This document shows positions 7,584-17,928 of a stretch of 64,000 bases of DNA, piece after piece (positions within the stretch are counted from its first letter, which is position 1; each line of letters starts with the position of its first letter). This DNA comes from JANQSS01 sp965249735 (GTDB taxonomy: Bacteria; Bacteroidota; Bacteroidia; Chitinophagales; Saprospiraceae). The notes under the pieces were generated by a model. It had not been told where the DNA came from. It saw only the letters and a list, made by a program, of their open reading frames with translations, and made no database searches. The stretch spans positions 814,341-878,340 of the forward strand of contig CBDFMS010000026.1 of NCBI GenBank assembly GCA_965249735.1, given 5' to 3'. The position numbers and the translations under genes are program-made.

Positions 7584-9453
7584 ACTTGATCGAATCAAGT
7601 GGAATCTGTTCAGAGATTTCCAGCCACTCCAATTCATGATTTTCTATTTCAGCAGCGATCTCGTTTAGTTCTTTGGAAAGTTTCACCATATCATCTGAAG
7701 AAAGCGTTTCATTCAAAAATATCTCGTTTATTTCGGCCTTTCTTTTTTCCAACTTCTCAATCTGCCGTTCCAATCCCCGCACTTTATTCTTGAGTTGCTT
7801 TCGCTGTTGATAGTCTATTGAATTGTCACTCGATGATTGAGTTACTTCAACGGGTTTGGCAGGAGTGGTGACGGCTCTATATTTATAATCCGCATAATTT
7901 CCGGGAAAATCTTCAACCGTTCCGTCCCCTTTCATCACAAATAAATGATCGACAATTTTATCCATAAAAAACCTATCGTGCGAGACAACAACAAGTACTC
8001 CCGGAAAATCCATTAAATAATCTTCCAAAATTTGGAGTGTGTGAATATCTAAATCATTTGTTGGCTCATCCAGAATCAAAAAATTGGGATTGGTCATGAG
8101 AATTGTCAACAAATGAAGTCTTCGAAGTTCACCCCCACTTAGCCTTGAAACATACATTTGCTGCTGTGGTCTCGGAAATAGAAAGTTCTCGAGCAATCTT
8201 TCAGCTGTGAGTTTTTTACCTTTTTCCATTGGAATATATTCCCCGATATCCCGAATCACATCGATGACCCGTTTGTCCACATCGGACACCAAACCATGCT
8301 GCGAATAATAACCAAACTTTACTGTCTCACCAACGACCACTTTGCCCGAGTCAGGTCGTTCCTCCTGGAGGAGCATGCGAATAAACGTCGTTTTTCCCGC
8401 TCCATTCGGCCCAATAATACCTACCCGGTCCTTACGACTGAATTTATAGTGGAAGTCAGACATTATTTTTTTATCACCATATGCCTTGGAGATATATTGA
8501 CATTCTAAAATTTTACTTCCTAATCGAATAGGCTTTATAAAGAGCTGTAACTCTTCTTCCGACTTATGTCCGTAAATTTCATTTTTTATCTCGCAGAATT
8601 TATCGATTCGGGATTTAGCCTTTGTGCCCCTGGCTTTTGGCTGACGTCTGATCCATTCAAGTTCAGATTTATATAATTTTTTGTTTTTTTCAAGTTCCCG
8701 CTGACTCGTATAATCATTCACATTTCGCTTTTCTAAATACTGAGAGTAAGATCCAGAATATTTAATAACGTTTTCATACTCCAATTCAAAGATGTAGTCG
8801 CAAATACGATCTAAAAAATAACGATCGTGGGTTATAAGCAGTAAGGTCAAGTTGGGTTGAACCAAATAGTCTTCCAACCATTCGATCATGGTAATATCCA
8901 GGTGATTGGTGGGCTCGTCAAGAATGAGAAAATCCGGTTCTTTTATTAGCACTTCCGCAAGTGCCAATCTTTTTTTTTGACCGCCAGACAAATTTCCTAT
9001 TTTCTCATTTAATTGAAAGATATCCAGTTTAAATAATATTTCCTTTATCCTGGATTCTTCATCCCATGCCTTTAAATGTTCTATTTGGTCCACAAGTTTT
9101 TGCAAGCGGTCAGAATCTCTGTTTTCCTCTAACAACAATGATTCATATTCTTTTAAAGCCTTGATCTTGGGATTGCCTTCAGAATATATAAAATCTATGA
9201 CAGTACTATCATCAGGAAGTATGATATCTTGTTTAAGATAACCTAGTTTAACTTCCGGATGCAAGAGTCTTTTGGCTTTCGTTCCGTCAGGATTTTCTTC
9301 ACCTGTAATAATGCGCAACAAGCTCGTTTTACCACTGCCATTTTTTGCAATCAGAGCAGCCTTATCACCTTTATTGATATACAATTCCACATCAGCAAAA
9401 AGCTGACGATCGCCATAGGCTTTAGAGACGTGTTTTAAGGTGAGGTAATTCAA
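7582..9453 (-). CDS. ABC-F family ATPase, Uup-like
   Basis: A 623-residue soluble protein with two ATP-binding cassettes and no membrane segments, the ABC-F layout. Domain 1 has a P-loop KNGSGKTSLLR (about 37-47), signature LSGGQKKRLALAEVL and Walker B FLILDEPTNHLD. Domain 2 has GPNGAGKTTFIR (about 345), LSGGELRRLHLL and FLILDEPTNDLD. The inter-domain linker is basic, and a C-terminal coiled coil (about 555-615, RKQLKNKVRGLERQIEKLEK) resembles that of Uup. Family members act at the ribosome, and Uup also affects DNA branch processing. It is flanked by terminators on both sides, so it is a single-gene unit. Confidence 0.9.
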   Translation of the reverse strand: MNYLTLKHVSKAYGDRQLFADVELYINKGDKAALIAKNGSGKTSLLRIITGEENPDGTKAKRLLHPEVKLGYLKQDIILPDDSTVIDFIYSEGNPKIKALKEYESLLLEENRDSDRLQKLVDQIEHLKAWDEESRIKEILFKLDIFQLNEKIGNLSGGQKKRLALAEVLIKEPDFLILDEPTNHLDITMIEWLEDYLVQPNLTLLLITHDRYFLDRICDYIFELEYENVIKYSGSYSQYLEKRNVNDYTSQRELEKNKKLYKSELEWIRRQPKARGTKAKSRIDKFCEIKNEIYGHKSEEELQLFIKPIRLGSKILECQYISKAYGDKKIMSDFHYKFSRKDRVGIIGPNGAGKTTFIRMLLQEERPDSGKVVVGETVKFGYYSQHGLVSDVDKRVIDVIRDIGEYIPMEKGKKLTAERLLENFLFPRPQQQMYVSRLSGGELRRLHLLTILMTNPNFLILDEPTNDLDIHTLQILEDYLMDFPGVLVVVSHDRFFMDKIVDHLFVMKGDGTVEDFPGNYADYKYRAVTTPAKPVEVTQSSSDNSIDYQQRKQLKNKVRGLERQIEKLEKRKAEINEIFLNETLSSDDMVKLSKELNEIAAEIENHELEWLEISEQIPLDSIK

Positions 9454-9483
9454 CCGCCGGAGTTGTAATTTAATTCAAAAATA

Positions 9484-9515
9484 AAAAAGCCATTCACATC
9501 AACGAATGGCTTTTT
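9484..9515. terminator. Terminator downstream of the Prc protease gene
   Basis: A 12-bp perfect stem AAAAAGCCATTC / GAATGGCTTTTT (9484-9495 with 9504-9515) with an 8-nt loop. The A-run on the left provides the U-tract for the minus-strand protease gene ending at 9530. It lies between that gene and the ABC-F start. Confidence 0.88.
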
Positions 9516-9529
9516 AAGATTACTACTTT

Positions 9530-11623
9530 TTATTGTTTTAAATGAATCATGTCATGAATCACTGCGGTCGCTTCTTCTAATTCAACGTCCTTGCTCAGTG
9601 ATTTCAAGAATCTATTATTTCGCTCTATTTTCGTGGAATCACCTTGTATGACCTCAAGATCGGCTGCAATATTTTCAATATTCAAAGATTCCAATTTAGG
9701 ATATAATTTTTTGTAAACCTCCATTTCCTCGTCTATTGATTCTTCTACGTCATAAAATTTTTGGTAGCTCAATGGATAAATAGTCCGATCTTCATTTTTC
9801 TTCAATATGTGGGCATATTCATTGACGCGTTGAAACGTAGGATTATTTTCAATACGTTCATGGCTTCTCTTAACCAACTCCTCAAGATTTTCAACTTCAT
9901 ACACTTGCTGACCATAATTTGCCTGCTCAATTTCGCTCCAGATCATGGCATGGTCATAGTCCCGTTCACCTCGACTAAAATGTTGATAAGGTCCGGGAAT
10001 TTCGATGTCCGGCATAACGCCCTTCAACTGTGTTGCACCACCATCTATTCTGAAGAATTTCTGGGTTGTAATTTTCAATTCTCCTAAAGGTTTAACTTCC
10101 GGATTTCCGCGAATGGACCGATCTAAATCGTAAAATCGCTGAACCGTGCCTTTACCAAATGTTCTGCTTCCAACGATAACAGCTCTTCCATAATCCTGCA
10201 TTGCAGCAGCCAATATTTCTGATGCAGAGGCTGAACCCTGATTGACCAAAACCACCAGTGCTCCATCATATAGCACGCTGCGATCAGTATCAGAAAGAAC
10301 GTTGGCATCTGCACCCCGTGATTTTACCTGGACGATTGGACCTGACTCAATAAAAAATCCTGACATCTCAACTACTTCCAGGAGCGAGCCACCACCATTA
10401 TTTCTCAAATCAAGAATAATTCCTTCAACTCCTTCCTTTTCTAATTTCTCCAATTCAATTTTGACATCATCCGCACTTTCAGGTGCACCCAACCTGCCAC
10501 TGTCAAAATAAAAACTGGGTAACATGATATAACCGATTTTGTCTTGATACGCCTCATGTTCTAAAATATAAGACCGAACATATCCTTCGTCAAAGACAAT
10601 AATATCACGTGTTATTGGTATTTCAACTTCTCTGTTATCGACCTTTTTGACAATAAGGCGCACATGTGTTCCTTTTTTTCCTCTTATTAATCCGATCACA
10701 TCATTGATGTGCCAACCTACAACATCAACGGGAAGCCCATCCTCCTGCGCCACTTTTACTATTACATCATCTACTTCGAGACTGCCTTCTTTCCACGCAG
10801 GTCCACCAGGAATAACATCGACTACTTTTACATAATCTCCGTCTTGTGTCAATCGCGCACCAATTCCTTCGAGTCGATTGGACAAACGCATGTCAAAGTC
10901 TTCTTTGTCCTTTGGTTTTAAATAATTTGTATGCGGATCATGAAACGTGGTTATCGAATTGACATAAGCGCTTAGTCGATCAACGCGTCGGCTTTTCAAT
11001 CGTTGATTAAACCATCTATCCATTCGTTCATCTAATCGATCCTTAGCTTCTTTCGCGATTGTATTAAAGTCCTTTATTTCGCCTTCAAATTTTTCTTCTT
11101 CCTGTTTATCTTGTCGATTTTTAATATCACGAAGAATCTGAAGTTTCAATATTTTTCGCCAGCGTTCGCGCAATTCATCTTCTGAATCGCAGTGCATTGT
11201 TTTTTCCTGGTCTGTCTCGACAGATTCACTTTTATTATGATCAAAATCAGATTCAATTAATTCATTATAAATTTGCTCCGCTCGTTTATCCGCCTCATCG
11301 ATAATTTTCACGGAAGAGTCGAAGAAATCAAACGTTGAATTTTTTACTTCATCATCAATTTGGTTCCGGTATTGATTTAACTGATTAATTTCCGAAGCAA
11401 GTAGCAATCTTTTATTTGGATCGAGTCGCTCGATATACTCATCAAAAACACTTTCGGAATATAGGTCATCTACTTCAACAGGGCTGAAGTGCATGCGTTT
11501 CAGGTGTGTCATAACGGCTTGCAACAGAATGGATTCCTTCAGTTCAAAATCCTGTGGGGATTGAAAAGCCAATAATATCATCCCAACCAAAGGAAGGATG
11601 GCCAATGCCAGTATTTTTTTCAT
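9530..11623 (-). CDS. prc: Carboxy-terminal processing protease, Prc/Tsp family (S41)
   Basis: A 697-residue periplasmic protease with an N-terminal signal or anchor helix (about 1-20) and a helical Tsp-type N domain with charged coiled segments. A PDZ domain lies at about 245-335 (RLEGIGARLTQDGDYVKVVDV). The S41 catalytic domain has the nucleophile Ser in NQGSASASEI (about residue 463) and the general-base Lys in RTFGKGTVQ (about residue 490). The C-terminal helical extension matches long Tsp proteins rather than short CtpA types. Such enzymes degrade misfolded or C-terminally tagged envelope proteins. It is monocistronic, with terminators before and after. Catalytic residues are intact. Confidence 0.93.
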   Translation of the reverse strand: MKKILALAILPLVGMILLAFQSPQDFELKESILLQAVMTHLKRMHFSPVEVDDLYSESVFDEYIERLDPNKRLLLASEINQLNQYRNQIDDEVKNSTFDFFDSSVKIIDEADKRAEQIYNELIESDFDHNKSESVETDQEKTMHCDSEDELRERWRKILKLQILRDIKNRQDKQEEEKFEGEIKDFNTIAKEAKDRLDERMDRWFNQRLKSRRVDRLSAYVNSITTFHDPHTNYLKPKDKEDFDMRLSNRLEGIGARLTQDGDYVKVVDVIPGGPAWKEGSLEVDDVIVKVAQEDGLPVDVVGWHINDVIGLIRGKKGTHVRLIVKKVDNREVEIPITRDIIVFDEGYVRSYILEHEAYQDKIGYIMLPSFYFDSGRLGAPESADDVKIELEKLEKEGVEGIILDLRNNGGGSLLEVVEMSGFFIESGPIVQVKSRGADANVLSDTDRSVLYDGALVVLVNQGSASASEILAAAMQDYGRAVIVGSRTFGKGTVQRFYDLDRSIRGNPEVKPLGELKITTQKFFRIDGGATQLKGVMPDIEIPGPYQHFSRGERDYDHAMIWSEIEQANYGQQVYEVENLEELVKRSHERIENNPTFQRVNEYAHILKKNEDRTIYPLSYQKFYDVEESIDEEMEVYKKLYPKLESLNIENIAADLEVIQGDSTKIERNNRFLKSLSKDVELEEATAVIHDMIHLKQ

Positions 11624-11827
11624 ATCAAAACAGATTAGTCAGTTCGTATTCTATAAACCGATTTAAAGGTAATATATTATAAACGAAAAGTATTTGATCT
11701 GGTTGCGTTAAGAAAGGGTTAAGGTGTGACGGAAGAACTGTACTTTCCGCAGTATTATTACGTTTTCAGTCTTTCTAGTCAGACCTTAGAATCAACCTGA
11801 GCAGACCAATTTGATAATTTAATGCAT

Positions 11828-11860
11828 AAAAAAACGCCGGAAGATTTACTTCCGGCGTTT
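11828..11860. terminator. Terminator downstream of hppA
   Basis: A 12-bp perfect stem AAACGCCGGAAG / CTTCCGGCGTTT (11832-11843 with 11849-11860) with a 5-nt loop. The A-run at 11828-11834 serves as the U-tract for the minus-strand hppA ending at 11873. Confidence 0.92.
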
Positions 11861-11872
11861 CACGATTATTTA

Positions 11873-14149
11873 TTAGTCCATTTTGTAGATGTCGTCAGAT
11901 TCGGTTTCATTGAGGCCAATTTGGATGGAATTTTCTTCATCATCCATATGGAAACCATGATCTGCGCCATAACGTTCTCCTAGTATTGGAGCGATTGCGA
12001 GACCGATAAGACATGTCAATTTGATGAGTATGTTCATTGAAGGACCTGATGTATCTTTGAATGGATCTCCAACAGTGTCTCCGGTAACTGCTGCCTTATG
12101 GGCATCTGAACCTTTATAAGTCATTTCACCATTGATCTCAACTCCTGCTTCAAAGGACTTCTTTGCATTGTCCCAGGCACCGCCCGCATTATTTTGAAAA
12201 ATTGCCCACATCACACCGGATACAGCAACACCTGCCATATAGGCACCAAGTGCTTCCGGGCCCATTGTAAATCCGATAAGCACCGGAAAAACAATCGTGA
12301 TTGCACCTGGGAGCATCATTTCTTTTAGTGCAGCCTTTGTTGAAATATCCACACATTTGTCATATTCCGGTGTTGCTTTTCCTTCCATGATACCCGGAAT
12401 TTCCTTGAATTGTCGTCTAACTTCTTCAACCATGTACATCGCTGCTTTACCAACAGATCGCATGGCCAGGGCTGAAAAGACTACAGGAATCATTCCTCCG
12501 ACGAAAAGAGCCGCAAGCACCTTGGCATCGAATATGTTGATTCCATTTATTCCGGTAAATGTGACATAGGCTGCAAAAAGTGCCAGGGCCGTTAAAGCAG
12601 CTGAGGCAATTGCAAACCCTTTCCCGATAGCTGCCGTGGTGTTACCGACAGAATCCAGAATATCCGTTTTCTGTCTAACATCTTTTGGCAATTCACTCAT
12701 TTCCGCAATACCTCCAGCATTATCCGCTATCGGTCCGAATGCATCAATGGCCAATTGCATCGCCGTCGTGGCCATCATGGCTGAGGCCGCAATGGCTACA
12801 CCATAAAATCCGGCAAATGAATAGGCCGCCCAAATTGCACTGGCAAACAACAATATTGGTAAGAAAGTGGATATCATACCTACTGAAAGGCCAGCAATAA
12901 TATTCGTGGCCGCTCCGGTTGACGATTGTCTTACGATGTCCATCACAGGTTTTTTACTCATACTGGTATAGTATTCTGTAATCACTGAAATCAATGCTCC
13001 GACGGCCAGTCCAACCAGGACGGCATAAAATACGCGCATTGAACTAGTCACTGATTCTCCAAATTGACCGTCATGAAAATTTTGCATGGTTATTTGCTCA
13101 GGTAACATCCATTGAATGACAAAAAAGCAAGCTATTCCAGTCAAAATTATCCCTATCCAATTTCCTCGATTCAAGGCGGCTTGAACTTTTGCCTCAGAAA
13201 TATCTTTGTCCCCTACATTGACAAATAAAGTCCCTATAATGGAGAAGATAATTCCAATTCCGGCTATAAATACCGGTAAAAGAATAGGCCCAATGCCACC
13301 AAAAGCATCCGAAATGCTACCACCCATATCACGAATCACATAATTTCCAAGTACCATTGCAGCCAATACTGTAGCTACATATGAGCCAAATAGGTCAGCA
13401 CCCATACCTGCAACATCACCTACATTATCACCAACATTGTCTGCTATAGTTGCTGGATTCCGTGGATCATCCTCAGGAATACCAGCTTCAACTTTTCCTA
13501 CCAGGTCGGCGCCTACATCAGCCGCTTTTGTATATATACCACCTCCAACACGTGCAAATAATGCAATCGACTCCGCTCCCAGTGAAAAACCTGCCAAGAC
13601 TTCTAATACCACAGTCATAGCTATTTGTGGGTTCATGTTGACGTCTTTTATTAAAGAGGTTTCCCAACTTCCACCCATGAAATAAGTGTAGAATATCGCA
13701 AATAGCGTACTTAATCCAAGTACCGCAAGGCCTGCGACACCGAGTCCCATAACCGTTCCACCTCGGAAGGAAACATTTAAAGCTTTGGATAATGACGATC
13801 GCGCAGCTTCCGTCGTTCTGACATTTGCTTTCGTGGCGATGCGCATACCAATAAACCCCGCCATGGCAGAGAAAAACGCTCCAATAACAAAGGCAACAAC
13901 GATCAGCCAGTGTGTAGTTGCAACTTGAGTCGATAAAAAGCCTAATAAAATTCCAGCGATGACCACGAAAATGGCCAGCATTCGATATTCAGCCTTTAGA
14001 AATGCCATTGCACCAGCAGCGATGTGGCCGGCTATTTCAGACATTTTTTCGTTACCAGCGTCCTGTTTTGAGACCCAACGAAAAAGATAGGCCATGTAAA
14101 GAAGACCGATGATGCCAAACACGGGCAGTAAGTAGACAAGATTTTGCAT
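11873..14149 (-). CDS. hppA: Membrane-bound ion-pumping pyrophosphatase
   Basis: A 758-residue integral membrane enzyme with about 16 helices that couples hydrolysis of pyrophosphate to export of H+ and/or Na+. The catalytic loop motifs are present: DVGADLVGKVEAGIPEDDPR and ATIADNVGDNVGDVAGMGAD, plus a C-terminal GDTVGDPFKDTSGPSMN. The sequence GNTTAAIGKG carries Ala at the position that marks the K+-dependent subfamily (K+-independent enzymes carry Lys). Whether the ion is H+ or Na+ cannot be settled by eye. It has its own promoter and terminator. The acidic C-terminal tail (about 25 residues) is longer than in many homologues. Confidence 0.96.
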   Translation of the reverse strand: MQNLVYLLPVFGIIGLLYMAYLFRWVSKQDAGNEKMSEIAGHIAAGAMAFLKAEYRMLAIFVVIAGILLGFLSTQVATTHWLIVVAFVIGAFFSAMAGFIGMRIATKANVRTTEAARSSLSKALNVSFRGGTVMGLGVAGLAVLGLSTLFAIFYTYFMGGSWETSLIKDVNMNPQIAMTVVLEVLAGFSLGAESIALFARVGGGIYTKAADVGADLVGKVEAGIPEDDPRNPATIADNVGDNVGDVAGMGADLFGSYVATVLAAMVLGNYVIRDMGGSISDAFGGIGPILLPVFIAGIGIIFSIIGTLFVNVGDKDISEAKVQAALNRGNWIGIILTGIACFFVIQWMLPEQITMQNFHDGQFGESVTSSMRVFYAVLVGLAVGALISVITEYYTSMSKKPVMDIVRQSSTGAATNIIAGLSVGMISTFLPILLFASAIWAAYSFAGFYGVAIAASAMMATTAMQLAIDAFGPIADNAGGIAEMSELPKDVRQKTDILDSVGNTTAAIGKGFAIASAALTALALFAAYVTFTGINGINIFDAKVLAALFVGGMIPVVFSALAMRSVGKAAMYMVEEVRRQFKEIPGIMEGKATPEYDKCVDISTKAALKEMMLPGAITIVFPVLIGFTMGPEALGAYMAGVAVSGVMWAIFQNNAGGAWDNAKKSFEAGVEINGEMTYKGSDAHKAAVTGDTVGDPFKDTSGPSMNILIKLTCLIGLAIAPILGERYGADHGFHMDDEENSIQIGLNETESDDIYKMD

Positions 14150-14761
14150 ATATTAATTTTAATGTTAATCTGTAATTCAGAAAGAGCGCAAAAGTAAGTC
14201 TATTTTATGAGTTGCACAAAGCATAGCAACGCAATGCGTTCAGGTATGGCTTGACCCGTGTGTAGCTTAATTCCATAACATCAAAATATAAAATGAAAAA
14301 CATGGTCAAACTTCTAGAATATTTGAATAGATAAAACGTCCGATTCGAGATGATTACTCATATGTCCAGAACAGATCAACCTCCGCTCGTGGGTATCACA
14401 ACCAATTCTGTCACCACAGGACCATAATGTTCAATCAGATCTGATTTCACAGATTCGGTGATCAAGCAATGAACTCAAAAAATGAAAACGTGGCTCTTTA
14501 AGATGGTCGCTCAAACGAATATTTATTGAACTGAAATTCCACCAATTCTTATCGTGAATCGAGTAAATCCTCAGGAGTCATGGTATCCTATCTAAAAATA
14601 TTCAATATTTGGTACCATTCTTGCTATAAACTATGGCTGAAAGCTGCATGATCGTTGAGATATGATAAAATTCATTAATTTGAAGCGTTTTTGCGGTAAA
14701 TTGTATCTATAAAGGGTACATTTGCATCGCTTATTTTGAAGCGAATTTTTGAATTTATCCC
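14150..14761. other. 612-bp intergenic region between divergent hppA and a T9SS protein gene
   Basis: No coding potential or RNA gene was recognised. It contains the hppA promoter near the left edge. A nested dyad at 14580-14618 has outer arms ATGGTATCC and GGTACCAT around the perfect inverted repeat AAATATTCAATATTT. A possible -7 element TACATTTG lies at 14717-14724, about 40 bp before the plus-strand gene, with TTG at 14691-14693 as a loosely spaced -33. Confidence 0.5.
14189..14220 (-). promoter_or_regulatory. Predicted Bacteroidota promoter of hppA
   Basis: Minus strand: TTTG (14220-14217), 20 bases, TACTTTTG (14196-14189). It matches the -33 TTTG / -7 TAnnTTTG layout with normal spacing, and ends about 40 bp before the ATG. 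Confidence 0.65.
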
Positions 14762-17476
14762 ATGATTCAACAAAGACTGTTATACATCTTGTTCTTCTGT
14801 CTGACCTCTGTTGTCTTCTACGGTCAGGAGATTTGTGATAATGGGATTGATGACGATGCAGATGGGTTGGTTGATTTAGCAGATCCAGATTGTGCTTGTA
14901 ACGGGATAGACATCATTGTACCCTCCTCCCTATTTCCGAATCCGTCTTTTGAAATCAACACGTGTTCTCCAGGATTTGGTCGCGCCAATTGCGCCGTGGG
15001 ATGGGTTAATCCTTCAGAAGGAACCCCGGACTACTACGACAGATGCAACAGTTCAATAAGTTCGATACTACCTGTAGCACGTTGTCCGGTACCCGATGGC
15101 GAAAAATTCTTTGGTATCGCCGATATCTTAGGTAATTCATCCACACATAAAGAATTTGTGGGCACTGAACTACTTCAGCCAATGCAGATTGGCGAAATAT
15201 ACATTCTCTCATTTTGGGTCGGTTTTGTAACAGAACCAGATCCTGATTGGTCATCTCCACCTGTCAATTTCGTCATCTATGGAAATACGGATCCAGCTTC
15301 AATTGCTGTTCCCTACAGAGGTAAAGATTGTCCAACTCTAGCAACATTGGATACATTTGGGACTCCTATCAATCCGTGGTCAGTGATCGATATGACATTC
15401 ATATCTGATGCTGACAATGATGGATGGCAACAAGTTCGGATAGAATTTACCGCTACTGAAAATTATGCAGCAATCCTATTAGGACCATCCTGTAACGTTT
15501 CCAGTGGTTTGAATTATTACTTTTTAGATAATCTCGTACTATCTACTCGAAGTAGTTTTAGTAATGACTTCATCAGCGTAAGAAGTGGTCTTGCATGTAA
15601 TAACGATCTCATGCTTGAGGTACCCGACATGGCTGATTTGACCTATCAATGGTTCAAGGATGATGTCGCAATCGTTGGAAGTACAAATCCAATTCTTGCG
15701 GTACAACCACTTCCATTAGGAAATGGTACCTATATCTGTGTTATTTCTAATTCATTCGGCTGTACTATGTCAGAAAGCTTTGTTATCAATGAAAATCCAA
15801 GACAGCTCTCTTTCGATGCCGCAACAGGTATCTGCCCTGACAATCAAGAAGTGATTGGTTTGTTCGGAAATTACTTGTCCTACTCCTGGGGCAATGGATT
15901 GGGTCAAAACCCAACTGTCACAGCGACGGATCCCGGCACATTTTTCGTAACTGTGGTTGACAATGACGGTTGCATCATTGAAGGCACATACGATTTGCCA
16001 CGCTATCCTGACGTACAATTTACGCCAATCATCACCTTGGAAAGTGCACCTGCAGCCATGGACGGCACGATTCGAATTGACCATGAATCCGGTGTTTCAA
16101 ACCCTGGAGTAACCTGGTGGGACGGAACAACAAATAATCCACATATCAATCTTGAAGAAGGTAATTATTGCGTGACAGTGACAGCTGATGAGCGCTGTCC
16201 GGTTGAAGATTGTTTTGACCTTGATGTAGAAATTCAACCCATAATTATTGATCAAGAAATCGAAGCCGTTCGATGTTTCAACGAGACAAATGGCGCTATT
16301 CATCTTACAATTACAGGTGGACTAGCTCCTTTCATTTTGAATTGGCAAGGTCATCCAGAATGGTCTGATAGAACTGAACTCGAAAATCTGGCAGCGGGAT
16401 TTTATTTTCTCGAATTAATTGATGGTGAGGGCACGATTATCGAAAGACAATTTGAGGTTATGCAACCTGAGTTGCTAGAGGCCGAATTGGAAATCACCCA
16501 ACCTACTTGTAATGGTGCGACTAATGGTTCCATCCGGATTTCTTCCATCAATGGCGGCAACGACAATTATCAATATTTCTGGAATGAATCCACAAGCCCA
16601 GGTGCTGATCACGTGGAAGACCTAAGAGCTGGGCCTTATGTTTTGAGAATTGAAGACGATAAAGGGTGTGAACTCAGGTTTAATCCTTCTCTCATAGCAC
16701 CTGAGGCCATATCAGCCACTATCGATGTTTTACATCCATTCTGTATCGGAGCAGATGATGGTTCAATACATGTCTCAAACATCGTTGGTGGAACAGCTCC
16801 TTATGAGATTCAGTTGAATAATCAAGTTGAGGACGAAGACATATTCGATTTGCCCGGAGACCAGGACTACGAGATTCTGATTTTGGATGCGAACCAGTGT
16901 TCATGGTTACAATCTGTATATCTCGCCAATCAAACTGAATTCAATGTCGACATAGGATTGGATATGTCGATTGAGGAGTACACCGATGCACTTATACGCG
17001 CCACTGCAAATCGTCAAGTAGCGCAGTATACCTGGGAAACTTCGGATGGCTATTTCAATTCTTGTAACAATTGCAATTTCTTGAATTTACACATTGAACA
17101 GTCAATCCTGGTTGTACTTGATGCTACTAGCAGGGATGGGTGCACGGCAAGTGATAGTTTGGATATCAACATGACTCCATCCAAGAAAATCTACATACCG
17201 AATGCCTTTTCGCCAAACAACGATGGAATTAACGATGTGTTCAATATCTACAATGCCGGCGAAGTTGATGTGATTGGTTATTTCCGCGTTTTTAATCGTG
17301 TGGGGATGAAAATTTTCGACATCGAAAATGTTTCACACGAAGATGGCATCTCATATTGGAAAGAAAGTACCAACAAGCATAATCTCAATCCGGGTGCCTA
17401 CGTATATATACTGGAGATTATCTTCAAAGATGGGTCAGTCAAACAATACAGTGGAGACATTTCAGTGATTCGCTAG
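14762..17476 (+). CDS. Large secreted surface protein with SprB-like repeats and T9SS type B sorting domain
   Basis: A 904-residue protein. A signal peptide (about 1-21, ending FYGQ) is followed by the Ca-binding-like motif DNGIDDDADGLVDLADPDC. Next come a carbohydrate-binding-like beta domain (to about 270), Ig-like domains, and repeated SprB-type modules with GG-x-APF/PY signatures (about 505-720). The C-terminal 90 residues begin IYIPNAFSPNNDGINDVF and end GAYVYILEIIFKDGSVKQYSG, the gliding-motility-associated C-terminal (CHU_C) domain that directs type IX secretion by the type B route. It is probably a surface adhesin or gliding-type protein. Its stop codon is directly adjacent to the convergent TfoX-like gene with no room for a terminator. 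Confidence 0.88.
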   Translation: MIQQRLLYILFFCLTSVVFYGQEICDNGIDDDADGLVDLADPDCACNGIDIIVPSSLFPNPSFEINTCSPGFGRANCAVGWVNPSEGTPDYYDRCNSSISSILPVARCPVPDGEKFFGIADILGNSSTHKEFVGTELLQPMQIGEIYILSFWVGFVTEPDPDWSSPPVNFVIYGNTDPASIAVPYRGKDCPTLATLDTFGTPINPWSVIDMTFISDADNDGWQQVRIEFTATENYAAILLGPSCNVSSGLNYYFLDNLVLSTRSSFSNDFISVRSGLACNNDLMLEVPDMADLTYQWFKDDVAIVGSTNPILAVQPLPLGNGTYICVISNSFGCTMSESFVINENPRQLSFDAATGICPDNQEVIGLFGNYLSYSWGNGLGQNPTVTATDPGTFFVTVVDNDGCIIEGTYDLPRYPDVQFTPIITLESAPAAMDGTIRIDHESGVSNPGVTWWDGTTNNPHINLEEGNYCVTVTADERCPVEDCFDLDVEIQPIIIDQEIEAVRCFNETNGAIHLTITGGLAPFILNWQGHPEWSDRTELENLAAGFYFLELIDGEGTIIERQFEVMQPELLEAELEITQPTCNGATNGSIRISSINGGNDNYQYFWNESTSPGADHVEDLRAGPYVLRIEDDKGCELRFNPSLIAPEAISATIDVLHPFCIGADDGSIHVSNIVGGTAPYEIQLNNQVEDEDIFDLPGDQDYEILILDANQCSWLQSVYLANQTEFNVDIGLDMSIEEYTDALIRATANRQVAQYTWETSDGYFNSCNNCNFLNLHIEQSILVVLDATSRDGCTASDSLDINMTPSKKIYIPNAFSPNNDGINDVFNIYNAGEVDVIGYFRVFNRVGMKIFDIENVSHEDGISYWKESTNKHNLNPGAYVYILEIIFKDGSVKQYSGDISVIR

Positions 17477-17477
17477 A

Positions 17478-17825
17478 CTATTTTTTCTTCTTTTTACTGG
17501 ATTTGGCTATTGGGTTAAAATCAAGTGCAAGTTTCATCCAAGCTTCAAGATCATTGTCCAAATCCGTCCCTTCCGGACCAATAAAGACATACCCTTTCAT
17601 TGGACGACCTGTAAAATCCATGGGCCGGCACCCTAATTTATTTTGACTAGCATCCGCTGCTTCTATTCCAATACGCGCCATCAAATCCCCTTTGACAACC
17701 CCGACACACATCTTATCATCAACCATATAACATAGGCCTCCCATCATTTTTTTGGATTCAAAATGCACCTTCCTCTCCTGCAGAATTCGATCAATCCTGT
17801 CCGCTAATATGTGGTCGTAGGCCAT
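17478..17825 (-). CDS. TfoX/Sxy N-terminal-domain protein
   Basis: About 115 residues from the Met at 17825. It matches the stand-alone TfoX N-terminal domain: MAYDHILADRIDRIL, KKMMGGLCYMVDDKMCVGV, MARIG, and RPMKGYVFIGPEG, ending in a Lys-rich tail. Small proteins of this kind are widespread and mostly uncharacterised; the link to competence known for full-length Sxy/TfoX does not follow. The frame remains open to an upstream Met at 17906, but the added 27 residues are unlike the family, so the shorter start is preferred. It ends against the convergent T9SS gene and starts about 145 bp from the divergent DtxR-family gene. Confidence 0.85.
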   Translation of the reverse strand: MAYDHILADRIDRILQERKVHFESKKMMGGLCYMVDDKMCVGVVKGDLMARIGIEAADASQNKLGCRPMDFTGRPMKGYVFIGPEGTDLDNDLEAWMKLALDFNPIAKSSKKKKK

Positions 17826-17928
17826 GATAATAACTTTTGGTTGTGTGTGCGCAGCATTAAAGATAATCGTCTTAGCAACTAAATAATTATTGCCTATTGT
17901 TTTCATGCTGTCGATATTGGATTATTTT

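Noticed and set aside
10647..10921. Open frames on the opposite strand of the protease gene
   Set aside because: They lie wholly inside the conserved prc gene in another frame and have no protein features.
11700..11830. A regulatory element upstream of prc
   Set aside because: No conserved hairpin or promoter consensus could be recognised.
14150..14761. A tRNA or small RNA gene in the 612-bp gap
   Set aside because: No cloverleaf or T-loop consensus was found; only AT-rich dyads.
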